Notes under the pieces: model-generated
Seen by the model: only the letters and a program-made list of their open reading frames with translations
Told to the model about the DNA's origin: nothing
The model's database searches: none
Made by a program: the position numbers and the translations under genes
Shown here: in pieces, positions 52,213-61,134 of the stretch
Layout of the letters: every line of letters begins with the position of its first letter
Numbering within the stretch: the stretch's first letter is position 1
Assembly (NCBI GenBank): GCA_947498765.1
Contig: CANMLG010000027.1
Coordinates: 1 to 61,646 of the forward strand
Length of the DNA stretch: 61,646 nt
Source of the DNA: an uncultured Aquimarina sp.
Lineage (GTDB): Bacteria; Bacteroidota; Bacteroidia; Flavobacteriales; Flavobacteriaceae
Direction: 5' to 3'

Positions 52213-53544
52213 TTATTTTGAACTTAAAATTTTAGTATTACTAGTATTGATTCTTTCAATTTGATTTTTACTTAAAGATTTTGAAAAGAACACCTCTTTT
52301 TTGAACTTGGTTTGTGTCTGCTTTAACTTAAGATCTTTAACATCTAAACTTAAATCACAATCAAACCTTCCAAGAATAGTATGATCCTTACTCCAATCAT
52401 CAGCGGCATTATCAAAATGCGATAGCCCCCAAGTAATTCCTCTACCATTTCCATTACTATTGAATGCGTCTGGTACACAAGGGCCTGCTGCAATAGGCAA
52501 TAAAGCCGTTACCGAAGCAACACTGAAATTGACACCATCAGGCGCATACTGAATGGTATTAGCTTCATTACCATTTCGAGTAGCTATGGTTGCAATCCCC
52601 TCTTCGAAAGGAAAATATGCAGTTTCATGACTAGAATTTAATATTGGATTTAATGGATGTTTTTCAAAAGGTCCCAAAGGATTATCAGCTATAGCTAAAC
52701 CATTTACACATAAATAATCTGGTCGATCTCCAAAGGCAGCTTTGTAGTACAAATAGATTTTCCCTTTATATACCAATGGATAAGGATCATGAATTGAAAA
52801 TTGATCCCACGTTCCTGGCTTTCCATTTTCAACTACAATTTTATTTAATGGTGTCCATGGTCCATCTGGAGAATCAGCATAGGAAACCGTTACGGGGCAG
52901 TGATCTCCTTTTTTCCCACTAGCTTCCATAAATCCCTGATAGTACAGGTAATACTTTCCTTTAAACTTTAAAATATCCGGAGTAGCTACTGAGCGCCATC
53001 CTACAATGGGTTTTGATGGTCGCGTTACCGCCACACCTTGCTCTTCCCAAGTAAATCCATCTTTACTGGTAGCATACCATATTTCACATAAATCCCAATC
53101 TGCTGAAGGAATTTCATCTGTAGATAAATGTGCATTTCCATAACCTACTGGTGGATATTTTGTATGCCTTTTGGTATACCAAACGTAGTATTTCCCATTT
53201 TCAATTATGACTTTAGAAGGATCACGTCTAGAAATAGTTCCATCTCCTCCATTATAATCAAAACCTTTTAACTGCGTATATGCAAAACTTGTAAACAACT
53301 CATTATCTTCTGGACGAGGTGTTTTATAATCTGTATATAAGCGTTTCATCGCTTTACTTAAAGGACGATCAGGCATTGACTGTGGAATATCCCAAGGGAA
53401 ACCGCCGTAATCTTTTTTCTTTTCTAAAGAAGATATTTCTTGCTCTGTTGATTTACTTTTTTCGCTTTTTTCTTTTGCTCCAGAATCACATGAAATCAAT
53501 TGAATTGACACGATCAAAGCAAATATGATTTTAACTACCTTCAT
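52213..53544 (-). CDS. GH117-type anhydrogalactosidase lipoprotein
   Basis: A 443-residue lipoprotein (lipobox VSIQLISC) of the five-bladed propeller GH117 type, whose known members release 3,6-anhydro-L-galactose from agar oligosaccharides. Visible features: the N-terminal RPLSKAMKRLY helix, SRRDPSKVI with the blade-1 Asp, YVWYTKRHTKYPPVGYGNA, the GWRSVATPDIL and FSIHDPYPLV Asp motifs, and SSHETAYFPFEEGIATIATR with candidate His and Glu. It lies between GH2 and GH16 genes. GH43 is the nearest alternative; specificity towards agar or porphyran versus carrageenan products cannot be read from sequence alone. Confidence 0.75.
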   Translation of the reverse strand: MKVVKIIFALIVSIQLISCDSGAKEKSEKSKSTEQEISSLEKKKDYGGFPWDIPQSMPDRPLSKAMKRLYTDYKTPRPEDNELFTSFAYTQLKGFDYNGGDGTISRRDPSKVIIENGKYYVWYTKRHTKYPPVGYGNAHLSTDEIPSADWDLCEIWYATSKDGFTWEEQGVAVTRPSKPIVGWRSVATPDILKFKGKYYLYYQGFMEASGKKGDHCPVTVSYADSPDGPWTPLNKIVVENGKPGTWDQFSIHDPYPLVYKGKIYLYYKAAFGDRPDYLCVNGLAIADNPLGPFEKHPLNPILNSSHETAYFPFEEGIATIATRNGNEANTIQYAPDGVNFSVASVTALLPIAAGPCVPDAFNSNGNGRGITWGLSHFDNAADDWSKDHTILGRFDCDLSLDVKDLKLKQTQTKFKKEVFFSKSLSKNQIERINTSNTKILSSK

Positions 53545-53604
53545 TATTTTGATTTTAGTTTACTACTATTTATCCAATATATTTTCTTAATCAAAAATTT
53601 AAGA

Positions 53605-55338
53605 TTAAGGTTTTATAGGCTCTAGTTGCCAATTTTTATTTATCTCTTGAATTTGATAATATGCCTTTTTCTTTTCTCTATTTTCACTTACCACTCCCCA
53701 TTCTCTAAAACCAGATTCTGGTGTTCCTTTATAGTTACTTCGGTAATCATTATATGACCATAGAGATATCCCTACTAGATAAGGAAACTCCTTCAATTTT
53801 TTCAAATCTTCTATTAACTCGTTTGAGAATTCAGAATCTGGAGCAGGGCCTATTTGAGATCTTCCTATTTCAGACATAAAAATGGGTTTTCCTGGAAACT
53901 TCTCATGTGTTTTAGTTACTGCCTTAACAGCATCTCCGTAAGAATTGATACAAATAAAATCCAGTTTTTCAAATGGTTCATTTGTTAAGTTAACATTATC
54001 ACCATAAGCCGTAAGACTTACATAAGTCTTTAAACGTGTTTGATCTAATTCTTCAACATAATCCAACATCGAATCGATATATTCATATTGATCCTTAGTA
54101 AGTGTTTTATCGGCCCACTCACCTTCTGGATCCCTTAGTTCATTACCTACACTCCAACCTATTACAGAAGGATGATTAAAATCTCTTTCGATCATTTCTT
54201 TCATCCATTTTTTGGCAAGAGGGCTATCTTTAAAAGTTTGAGGATCATCATCACCCCATACAGGTATTTCTTGAATTAAAAGATACCCTTCTCTATCACA
54301 AAAATCCAAAAGGGTCTTGGACAGTGGAGCATGCATTAATCTCGAAAATCGTCCCCCTAAAGCTTTAATATCTTTCATATCGGCTTCTACAATATGTTTA
54401 GGTTCTGTATTTCCATATTTAGGATGATCATGAACTCTATTTAGTCCATTTTCACGTAGTGGTTTATTATTTAAAAAAAGCTGTTCTCCTCTAGCTTCAA
54501 TTTTTCGAATTCCAAAATTATCTGTAAGTGTGTGGACTATTTTTCCATTAACCTTTAGTTTTGAAGTTAATTTATACAAATTAGGATGGTCTAAATCCCA
54601 TAGCTTATAAAGACTCAAATCTGCAGGGTAGCTCATCTTAGTTTCTATAGTACCTAATGAAGAAATCGTTACAGGCACCTCACCCAGTAATATTCCATCT
54701 ATATAGGATATCACTTTCACTTCATTATCCTCATTACTAAGATTTTCTATAGCATGTTTAATTACAAAAGAAACTTGTCCACTGTCAAAATCTGGTGTTG
54801 CATCTATGTGTTGATATTTCATTCTAGCTTTATCAAATGCTTCCAATGAAACAGTACGACTAATACCTCCCCAAGCCCACCAAGCTCCACGTTTGTAGGA
54901 ATTATCAGCCATCACAACTAATTCATTAGGTTGATCTGGTAATAATTCTTGATTAATATTGAATTCAAATGGGGTATAACCACCAACATGTTTTCCTAAT
55001 AATTTTCCATTCAACCAAACTTTTGCCGTTTGGTATACCGCTCCAAAGTGGATTTGAATATGTTTATCCGACCAAGAAGCTGGAACCTCAAACGAACGTC
55101 TGTAAAATGCTTTTCCGCTATACGTACTGTACTTTTCTTTAGTATCCCAATTCCCAGGAACTACAATAGAATCCCATTCTTTTATTGCTTTTTGTTGTTC
55201 ATAGGTTTCAACATCTTTGGAAGCTAAAAATTGCCAAGTACCATCTAAAGATATTTTAGTATCTATGGGTTCACTAGCACATGATAATAGGCTAGTAAAG
55301 ATGAAAAAGCTTAAAAATAACTTATAAAAATAATCCAT
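53605..55338 (-). CDS. GH2 family glycoside hydrolase lipoprotein
   Basis: A 577-residue lipoprotein (lipobox FTSLLSC) with the GH2 order: sugar-binding jelly roll (ISLDGTWQFLAS, FYRRSFEVP, VWLNGKLLGKHVGGYTPFEF), Ig-like domain (about 170-280), and TIM barrel with acid/base Glu400 (GWSVGNELRDPEGE) and nucleophile Glu490 (PIFMSEIGRSQ). It is shorter than LacZ-type enzymes, like the beta-galactosidases and glucuronidases of marine utilisation loci. It probably removes a terminal beta-linked galactose or related sugar from oligosaccharides made by the GH16 enzyme. It is in the minus-strand operon. Confidence 0.85.
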   Translation of the reverse strand: MDYFYKLFLSFFIFTSLLSCASEPIDTKISLDGTWQFLASKDVETYEQQKAIKEWDSIVVPGNWDTKEKYSTYSGKAFYRRSFEVPASWSDKHIQIHFGAVYQTAKVWLNGKLLGKHVGGYTPFEFNINQELLPDQPNELVVMADNSYKRGAWWAWGGISRTVSLEAFDKARMKYQHIDATPDFDSGQVSFVIKHAIENLSNEDNEVKVISYIDGILLGEVPVTISSLGTIETKMSYPADLSLYKLWDLDHPNLYKLTSKLKVNGKIVHTLTDNFGIRKIEARGEQLFLNNKPLRENGLNRVHDHPKYGNTEPKHIVEADMKDIKALGGRFSRLMHAPLSKTLLDFCDREGYLLIQEIPVWGDDDPQTFKDSPLAKKWMKEMIERDFNHPSVIGWSVGNELRDPEGEWADKTLTKDQYEYIDSMLDYVEELDQTRLKTYVSLTAYGDNVNLTNEPFEKLDFICINSYGDAVKAVTKTHEKFPGKPIFMSEIGRSQIGPAPDSEFSNELIEDLKKLKEFPYLVGISLWSYNDYRSNYKGTPESGFREWGVVSENREKKKAYYQIQEINKNWQLEPIKP

Positions 55339-55350
55339 TTTAATATTAAA

Positions 55351-57630
55351 TTATGCTACAAAAACCTCAAATAATGCAGCCGGAACTGATTTTGAAGGGT
55401 GTTCTAGCTTTATACGTAATCCTTTGGTATTAATTGATTCTTCCAATACTATAGTATTAATAGTCTGGTAATTCCCTTGCTTTTCAAAAAGTAAATCTCC
55501 TTCTAAACTAAATACTTTATAATTATTTATACAAAAAGGAATGATATCTTCTGGGTGTCCATATTGTACCGTCTCCATCGCATGATCGTAATCTGTATCG
55601 AAAAATAGTTTTATTTGATTAATCGTCTGTAATTCATCCCATTCAATATTTATTTCTGGAGTATTATCTGTTAAATCTGCTACCCAAGCATTGGTACCTT
55701 TCCATGGTCTTACATAACCATTTCCAAGGTTTGCTGCTTCATAAATCTCCAAAGGAGGCGAAATACTTAAGCTAATATTTTTCCCTTCAGGTCTTCTATT
55801 AGGTATCCAAAATTCGAATGCATCTACTCCAATACCTACTGGTGGAGTTTGTTTACCTGTATTAGATACCTTTTTGTTTACTCCATTAAAGGCAGTCATT
55901 ATACCCGTAATTAATTGATCACTTTCTTGCAATTCTAGCTTTTCATTTGCCATAAAAGTGACAAAAGCATAGGTGCTTTCTGACAAAGTAGCTTCAAAAC
56001 TAAATTCTATGGTTTGTTCACCCTTTTCAATGCTAATTATTTTTTGGTCAAAAATTATTTCGGGAGTATAATTATAGGCTAACTCTGATGTACGTAATTG
56101 TACTTCTAATTGAGTAGCTTCTTGTGCTTTTATAGTTACTTTAAAACTATACTTTGTATCTACTTTTAAAGGCAGTAATTGTGCTACAGAAACATCAAGT
56201 GGCAACCAATTACCATTAGTTTCTATTTGAGAAAGCTTTAATGTAGAACTTGTTTTTACAGTAGCCTTATTCAATAAGTTACTTTTTGCTTGTATGGGAA
56301 TATTACAAATACTTTGTCCATCAATATTCAACTGATTTTGAAGTGTTTTTATTCTTCCTTCTTCCAGAATTTGTGCTGGCAATACCTTTTCTGAAGTACA
56401 CATAGCCGCTGCAGTACCAACTGCCTGAGCACCAAAAGCACAGGTTAACATAACTCGAGTAGATCCAAAAGCAACATGAGACGCACTAATAATACGACCT
56501 GCTAAGAATAGATTATTAATATTCTTGCTTACAAAACTTCTATAAGGGATATCATATACTCCTTTTGAATGCCATTGAGTACAACCAGAAAGTTCGCTAT
56601 AAATTCCATCAGCAGGGTGCAAATCTAGTGCCCATCCTCCAAATGCGATGGCATCATCAAAGGTTTCCTGACCCAAAACATCTTGTTGTTTCATCATATA
56701 AAGACCATCAAAACGACGACTTTCACGCTTTCCTGGAACGTTAGCAACCCATTCTAAGTCTAAGTTTTCTACATCTTCGAACTCACCAGAGTTTTTAATG
56801 TAATTCCATACCCCATAAATTACTTTCCAAAGTTCCCATTTGATTTCTTCAGTTTCATGGATAGTATCTTTTCTTCCTCCAAATTCGAACCACCAAAAAT
56901 TACATCCTTTATGATTCTTTCTAATCAATTTATGACGTGGTATATCGTTAATATCTTGTAATGCATATGATGGTGCTACATATTTTACAGACTTATCCGA
57001 TTCTTTACTGTAGAAAAACATGGAATGTCCTAATAACTGCCCATAGGATTCATCTGGGGCGAAAAGCTCTCCAAATTCTTCCTTCGACTCTGCTCCAATT
57101 CTAAAACTTGCTCCCGATTTGAAACCTACAATTCCATCTCCTGAAGCATCACAAAATAGTGGAGCTTCTATATCATATTCTGTAGAATTTTGGCTATTAA
57201 AAGCCTTAACAGATTTAATGGTATGATCATCTGATTTTTCAACATCACTAACTGCTGTATTTAATAGCAATGTAATATTGGGTTCGTTTATTACCTTTTC
57301 TAGTAAAACAGTGTCAAAAATGATAGGATTCCCTTCTCTATTTCGATATAAATTTTCTACCATAATCTCATCGATAAGACCTCCTTCACGAGACCATCGA
57401 TTGTTATTACCCATGTGTGATGTTGCTCCTAAAGCCCATAATCGAACTTCAGATGATGCATTACCTCCTAATACAGGTCGATCTTGAATTAAAACAGTTT
57501 TTGTTCCTTTTCTTGCAGCAGATATAGCAGCACATACACCAGCTAAACCACCACCTACTACTACAAAATCAGTACTATACTTTTCAATTTTGTTTTCTCT
57601 ACCTTTTTGACTAAATGCTTCTGTAATCAT
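55351..57630 (-). CDS. FAD-dependent oxidoreductase with C-terminal discoidin-like region
   Basis: A 759-residue protein. The FAD_oxidored domain has GGGLAG at residues 26-31 (DFVVVGGGLAGVCAAISAARKGTKTVLIQDRPVLGGNASSE), the middle motif CDASGDGIVGF and the C-terminal FLAGRIISASHVAFGSTRVMLTC with the second flavin contact, all by about residue 390. The last 350 residues are beta-rich. They include a discoidin-like stretch (GNGYVRPWKGTNAWVADLTD...NQIKLFFDTDYDH...EVFVA). No signal peptide is visible. Relatives sit in many carbohydrate loci without a firm assigned reaction; a sugar oxidation or a flavin-assisted glycoside elimination are possibilities. Confidence 0.75.
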   Translation of the reverse strand: MITEAFSQKGRENKIEKYSTDFVVVGGGLAGVCAAISAARKGTKTVLIQDRPVLGGNASSEVRLWALGATSHMGNNNRWSREGGLIDEIMVENLYRNREGNPIIFDTVLLEKVINEPNITLLLNTAVSDVEKSDDHTIKSVKAFNSQNSTEYDIEAPLFCDASGDGIVGFKSGASFRIGAESKEEFGELFAPDESYGQLLGHSMFFYSKESDKSVKYVAPSYALQDINDIPRHKLIRKNHKGCNFWWFEFGGRKDTIHETEEIKWELWKVIYGVWNYIKNSGEFEDVENLDLEWVANVPGKRESRRFDGLYMMKQQDVLGQETFDDAIAFGGWALDLHPADGIYSELSGCTQWHSKGVYDIPYRSFVSKNINNLFLAGRIISASHVAFGSTRVMLTCAFGAQAVGTAAAMCTSEKVLPAQILEEGRIKTLQNQLNIDGQSICNIPIQAKSNLLNKATVKTSSTLKLSQIETNGNWLPLDVSVAQLLPLKVDTKYSFKVTIKAQEATQLEVQLRTSELAYNYTPEIIFDQKIISIEKGEQTIEFSFEATLSESTYAFVTFMANEKLELQESDQLITGIMTAFNGVNKKVSNTGKQTPPVGIGVDAFEFWIPNRRPEGKNISLSISPPLEIYEAANLGNGYVRPWKGTNAWVADLTDNTPEINIEWDELQTINQIKLFFDTDYDHAMETVQYGHPEDIIPFCINNYKVFSLEGDLLFEKQGNYQTINTIVLEESINTKGLRIKLEHPSKSVPAALFEVFVA

Positions 57631-57636
57631 TATTTT

Positions 57637-59283
57637 TTAGCTTTCTTCTTTATTTTTATAAATAACAAAAAGTCCTAGTAATAATACAATACTTCCTATT
57701 ATTGCAATCGTGATTTTTTCTGCATCAGCAAAAAATGTAAGTATAAAAATAAGCAATCCTATTGCACCAATTCCTAATCCTATAACACGACCTCCTCTTT
57801 TATTTCCTTCATTAGAACTTTCAGATTCTTCATCAGTAGAAGAATCATTAATTACTTTATTTGTAACAGGAGCTACAAATCCTTTAAAATAATTTATTAA
57901 TTCTATAATTATCAGCAATACCATTGGGATTCCTACTCCCATTGACATTTCTGTAGTTCTATCTAATGTAATCCCTAAAATTGATGGGGCTAAAAACTTA
58001 AAAAAAGCATTTATCAAAAGAGAAATAATAGTAACTAACACCGTAGTCTTTCCCGTTGATCTTTTGGAAAACAAAGCCCATAGTGGCGGTAAAAACATAG
58101 CTGCTCCAGTCAGAGCCGCAATACTCATAACCACTTCTACTATTCCTCCCATTAAAGGAACTAATAATGCTACAAAAATGGTTAATAAACCAAGTATTAC
58201 TGTAGCTAATCTTCCTACTTTAACAAGCTTTTCGTTAGAAGAATTAGGAAACAATAGCCTATAAATATCATTTGTTATAACTCCTGCGGATATATTCAAG
58301 GTTGTGTTTACTGAACTTGAAGTTGCAAATACCATACCTCCTAACATTAATCCTAACATTCCTACAGGCATTACTTCTTTACACATTAATAAATAAGCGC
58401 CTTCATCTGCCAAATTTGTTAAATCGGGATTTAACACTCTATAAATCATTGGTGGGAGCATCCAAATTAGCGGACTTATGGTATATAAACCTCCAAAAAG
58501 CCATCCTACTTTTTTGGCATCTTTAGGAGTAGCTACACTAGTATATCGTTGAACATACGCCCAATTTCCTGCAATAAAAAACAAATTATACAATCCAAAT
58601 GCTATCAAAAAAGGCACTGAATATTCTTCATTTACTAGATTAAAAAAGTTTTCTGGAGCCTTTTCTATAAACAAATCAATTCCTCCTACCTTTTTAAATG
58701 ACAGTGGTAATACTATAAACACTGCTGCGGTCAATACTACAAATTGAAGAACGTCTGTTACAATTACCGCCCAAAGCCCTCCTATAGCAGTATATATTAA
58801 GATCAAAACACCTAATACGATAATACTTGTGGTAATAGGAATACCTGTGGAGACTTCAACAATTTTTGCTACGGGATATAAAAATGCCCCTGTAGTAAAT
58901 AAGGATACAAATAAAAATAAATAGGTATACACTTTTTGTGTTTGTAAGCCCAAACGTTTCGTAATAAATGAGGCTACTGTTATTTCTTTAGTTTTTTGCC
59001 ATTTAGGAGCTATAAAAAAACCAATAATGATTCCTGCTATTGCCATAGTCCATTGAATAGAAATGGCTACCCAACCACTCGAATAAGCTATAGATCCCCA
59101 CACAACAAAAGTACCTGCTGAGAAAAAACTCATAAAGAGAGACAATCCACTCATCCACCATGGTAAAGCACCTCCCGCTGCAAAAAATGAACTAACATCT
59201 TTTCCCGATTTTGAAAAACTAATTCCACACACAAAAATGAGTACGGTAAAAAGTAGAATAACAATAATATCAATAGAATTCAT
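57637..59283 (-). CDS. Sodium:solute symporter (SSS family)
   Basis: A 548-residue inner-membrane transporter with about 13-14 hydrophobic segments, SSS/SGLT fold. The start at 59283 (MNSIDIIVILLFTVLIFVCGI) is chosen; a frame 12 codons longer begins close to the promoter region. Signature parts: SFFAAGGALPWWMSGLSLFMSFFSAGTFVVWGSIAY, YTAIGGLWAVIVTDVLQFVV, GMVFATSSSVNTTLNISAGVITNDIY. A cytoplasmic Ser/Glu-rich loop (NDSSTDEESESSNEGNKRGG) precedes the last two helices. It is first in the operon under the LacI operator, so it probably imports the sugar released outside. Confidence 0.9.
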   Translation of the reverse strand: MNSIDIIVILLFTVLIFVCGISFSKSGKDVSSFFAAGGALPWWMSGLSLFMSFFSAGTFVVWGSIAYSSGWVAISIQWTMAIAGIIIGFFIAPKWQKTKEITVASFITKRLGLQTQKVYTYLFLFVSLFTTGAFLYPVAKIVEVSTGIPITTSIIVLGVLILIYTAIGGLWAVIVTDVLQFVVLTAAVFIVLPLSFKKVGGIDLFIEKAPENFFNLVNEEYSVPFLIAFGLYNLFFIAGNWAYVQRYTSVATPKDAKKVGWLFGGLYTISPLIWMLPPMIYRVLNPDLTNLADEGAYLLMCKEVMPVGMLGLMLGGMVFATSSSVNTTLNISAGVITNDIYRLLFPNSSNEKLVKVGRLATVILGLLTIFVALLVPLMGGIVEVVMSIAALTGAAMFLPPLWALFSKRSTGKTTVLVTIISLLINAFFKFLAPSILGITLDRTTEMSMGVGIPMVLLIIIELINYFKGFVAPVTNKVINDSSTDEESESSNEGNKRGGRVIGLGIGAIGLLIFILTFFADAEKITIAIIGSIVLLLGLFVIYKNKEES

Positions 59284-59346
59284 ATATACATATTTATGGC
59301 AAAATAGTAAGTTTAGCATTAAATTATATCGTTTTCGTTAGTATTC

Positions 59347-59397
59347 TTTTCGGAAACGTTTCCGAAAACGTTATTTTTTTTCGGAAACGTTTTTATT
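59347..59397. promoter_or_regulatory. LacI-type operators controlling the galactan-type operon
   Basis: Positions 59347-59368 are a perfect 22-bp palindrome; its centre is CGGAAACGTTTCCG with AAACGTTT, the CG-centred form of LacI-family sites. A second, imperfect site (TTTCGGAAACGTTTTTAT, 59379-59396) lies 10 bases on. They fill the gap between the divergent symporter and regulator genes. Confidence 0.85.
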
Positions 59398-59432
59398 TTC
59401 TTAAATTTGAAATCGAAATTAGTTTCCTTTTT

Positions 59433-60443
59433 ATGAAATATGTTACTATAAAAGATATTGCTAAAGAATTAAATGTTGCTGTATCTACAGTTTCACGAGC
59501 CTTTAACGATAAATATGATATTAAACCCGAAACAAGAGATCGTATTCTAAAAAAGGCTGCCGAAATGGGATATCGCCCCAACCCTATTGCAAGAAAATTA
59601 GTACAGCAACGTAGCTTTAACATAGGCATTATTATTCCTGAGTTCGAAAATTCTTTCTTTCCACAAGTAATTATGGGAGCACAGGAAATCTTGTATCAAC
59701 ACAACTACCAAGTTCTTATTATGCAGTCTAACGAATCAGTAGACTTGGAAATTATGAATGCCAAAACCTTAGTTGATAATATGGTAGATGGGCTTATTAT
59801 CTCTCTATCAGGTGTAGGTAATAATATATCCTACTACAAAGAACTAACAGAAAAAAAAATGCCTCTAGTCTTTTTTAATCGCGTTCCCGAAAATATAGAA
59901 ACTTCCAAAGTCGTTTTTGATGATTACAAGTGGGCTTTTTTTGCAACTGAACATTTAATTCATCAAGGATTTAAGGACATTCTTTTTATATCTGGTGCTG
60001 ATGAACTTATTCTTTCAAAAAATAGACAAAGAGGTTATGATGATGCCCATAAAAAACACCGAATTCAAACTGGTAAAAAGATAACTTGCGGATTTTCAAT
60101 GAAGGATGGTGTTCAAATAGCCAAAAATTTAATTACTAAAAATAGCATTCCTAGAGCTATACTTGCAGCTAATGATGCTTGCGCCATTGGAATGATACGC
60201 GTTTTTAAAGATTCAGGATTTAAAATCCCTGAAGATATTGCTATAGTAGGCTTTTCCGAAACCAAAATGGCAGCTCATATTTCCCCAACATTAACCTCTG
60301 TTGAACAACCTACTTATGAAATAGGTAAAGCAGCTGCCCAACTCCTTTTAGAACAACTTCAAAATAAAGGAATTCACATCCCTCAAACTATTGTATTAAA
60401 CGGTCGGTTAAATGTAAGAGAATCATCTGTTGTTTTAAGTTAA
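59433..60443 (+). CDS. LacI family transcriptional regulator
   Basis: A 336-residue regulator. The N-terminal HTH and hinge are textbook: MKYVTIKDIAKELNVAVSTVSRAFND, then RPNPIARKLVQQRSFNIGIIIPEF. The periplasmic-binding-protein-like sensor follows (FPQVIMGAQEILYQHNYQVLIMQSNES; AILAANDACAIGMIRVF; DIAIVGFSETKMAAHISPTLTSVEQP). It is divergent from the symporter/GH operon, with the operators between them, so it most likely represses that operon and itself until an oligosaccharide inducer binds. Confidence 0.92.
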   Translation: MKYVTIKDIAKELNVAVSTVSRAFNDKYDIKPETRDRILKKAAEMGYRPNPIARKLVQQRSFNIGIIIPEFENSFFPQVIMGAQEILYQHNYQVLIMQSNESVDLEIMNAKTLVDNMVDGLIISLSGVGNNISYYKELTEKKMPLVFFNRVPENIETSKVVFDDYKWAFFATEHLIHQGFKDILFISGADELILSKNRQRGYDDAHKKHRIQTGKKITCGFSMKDGVQIAKNLITKNSIPRAILAANDACAIGMIRVFKDSGFKIPEDIAIVGFSETKMAAHISPTLTSVEQPTYEIGKAAAQLLLEQLQNKGIHIPQTIVLNGRLNVRESSVVLS

Positions 60444-60493
60444 TTAGCATATATCAAATTATACGAACATTTCATGGAACATAGAAAAAAAAT

Positions 60494-60660
60494 ACTACGG
60501 GAATAAAGCAAGCAGAAAAAGTAATGCACCTATCTGCTATGGCTTATAATTTGAAAAGCACCTAAAATCCATACAAAAAACAGCAAAAAGTAAAACAAAA
60601 ACTCAAGTAATCAAAGCTCTATTGAAAAACGGATTATATGAGTTAATATTCCTTTTTTAA
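60494..60660 (+). pseudogene. C-terminal remnant of an IS1182-type transposase
   Basis: The frame from about 60500 encodes GIKQAEKVMHLSAMAYNLK, the usual C-terminal motif of IS1182-type transposases. One missing A near 60555 shifts it to KHLKSIQKTAKSKTKTQVIKALLKNG and on to a stop at about 60660. Nothing else of the element is recognisable in the 349-base gap after the LacI gene. Confidence 0.65.
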
Positions 60661-60792
60661 GCCCTCATAATTTTACAAGTTTAATCTTTAAAACATAAAA
60701 TAAGACCTCTTAGAATAGCTTATTTTAAAACTTTCTCGGCTCAAGCTAAAAACTTGGGGAGAAATGTATCTTTGTAGTTAAAAACAGATCAC

Positions 60793-61134
60793 TTGAATAT
60801 AGAATTAGCCCGTTATTTTTTACCAGAAGGGATATTAGAGTACTTTGATATAGTAGATCATAAATCTACCTCAGAAAAGATTCACTTTTACTTAGAAGAG
60901 AAAAATATTTTACCCCAAGAGTATCAATCAGAAATAGCCCAATCCAAAGGTTTTTTACCACAAATCACTGTGGAGGATTTTCCATTAAGAGGTAAATCAG
61001 TTTTACTTCACATAAAACGCAGACGCTGGACATTAGTCAATACAGGAACAATTATAAAAAGAGACTGGAATTTAATCGCTAAAGGCACTCGTATTACTAA
61101 TGAGTTTGCCTCTTTTTTAAAAGATATCTCTTGA
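60793..61134 (+). CDS. ISAon1-type transposase, N-terminal ORF
   Basis: A 113-residue frame starting at TTG (60793): NIELARYFLPEGILEYFDIVDHKSTSEKIHFYLEEKNILPQEY, then GFLPQITVEDFPLRGKSVLLHIKRRRWTL. This is the N-terminal region of ISAon1-type (ISL3-like) transposases, which in this phylum are commonly annotated as two frames. The DDE part continues in the +1 frame from 61121. TATCTTTG at 60767-60774 may be its promoter -7 box. Confidence 0.7.
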   Translation: MNIELARYFLPEGILEYFDIVDHKSTSEKIHFYLEEKNILPQEYQSEIAQSKGFLPQITVEDFPLRGKSVLLHIKRRRWTLVNTGTIIKRDWNLIAKGTRITNEFASFLKDIS

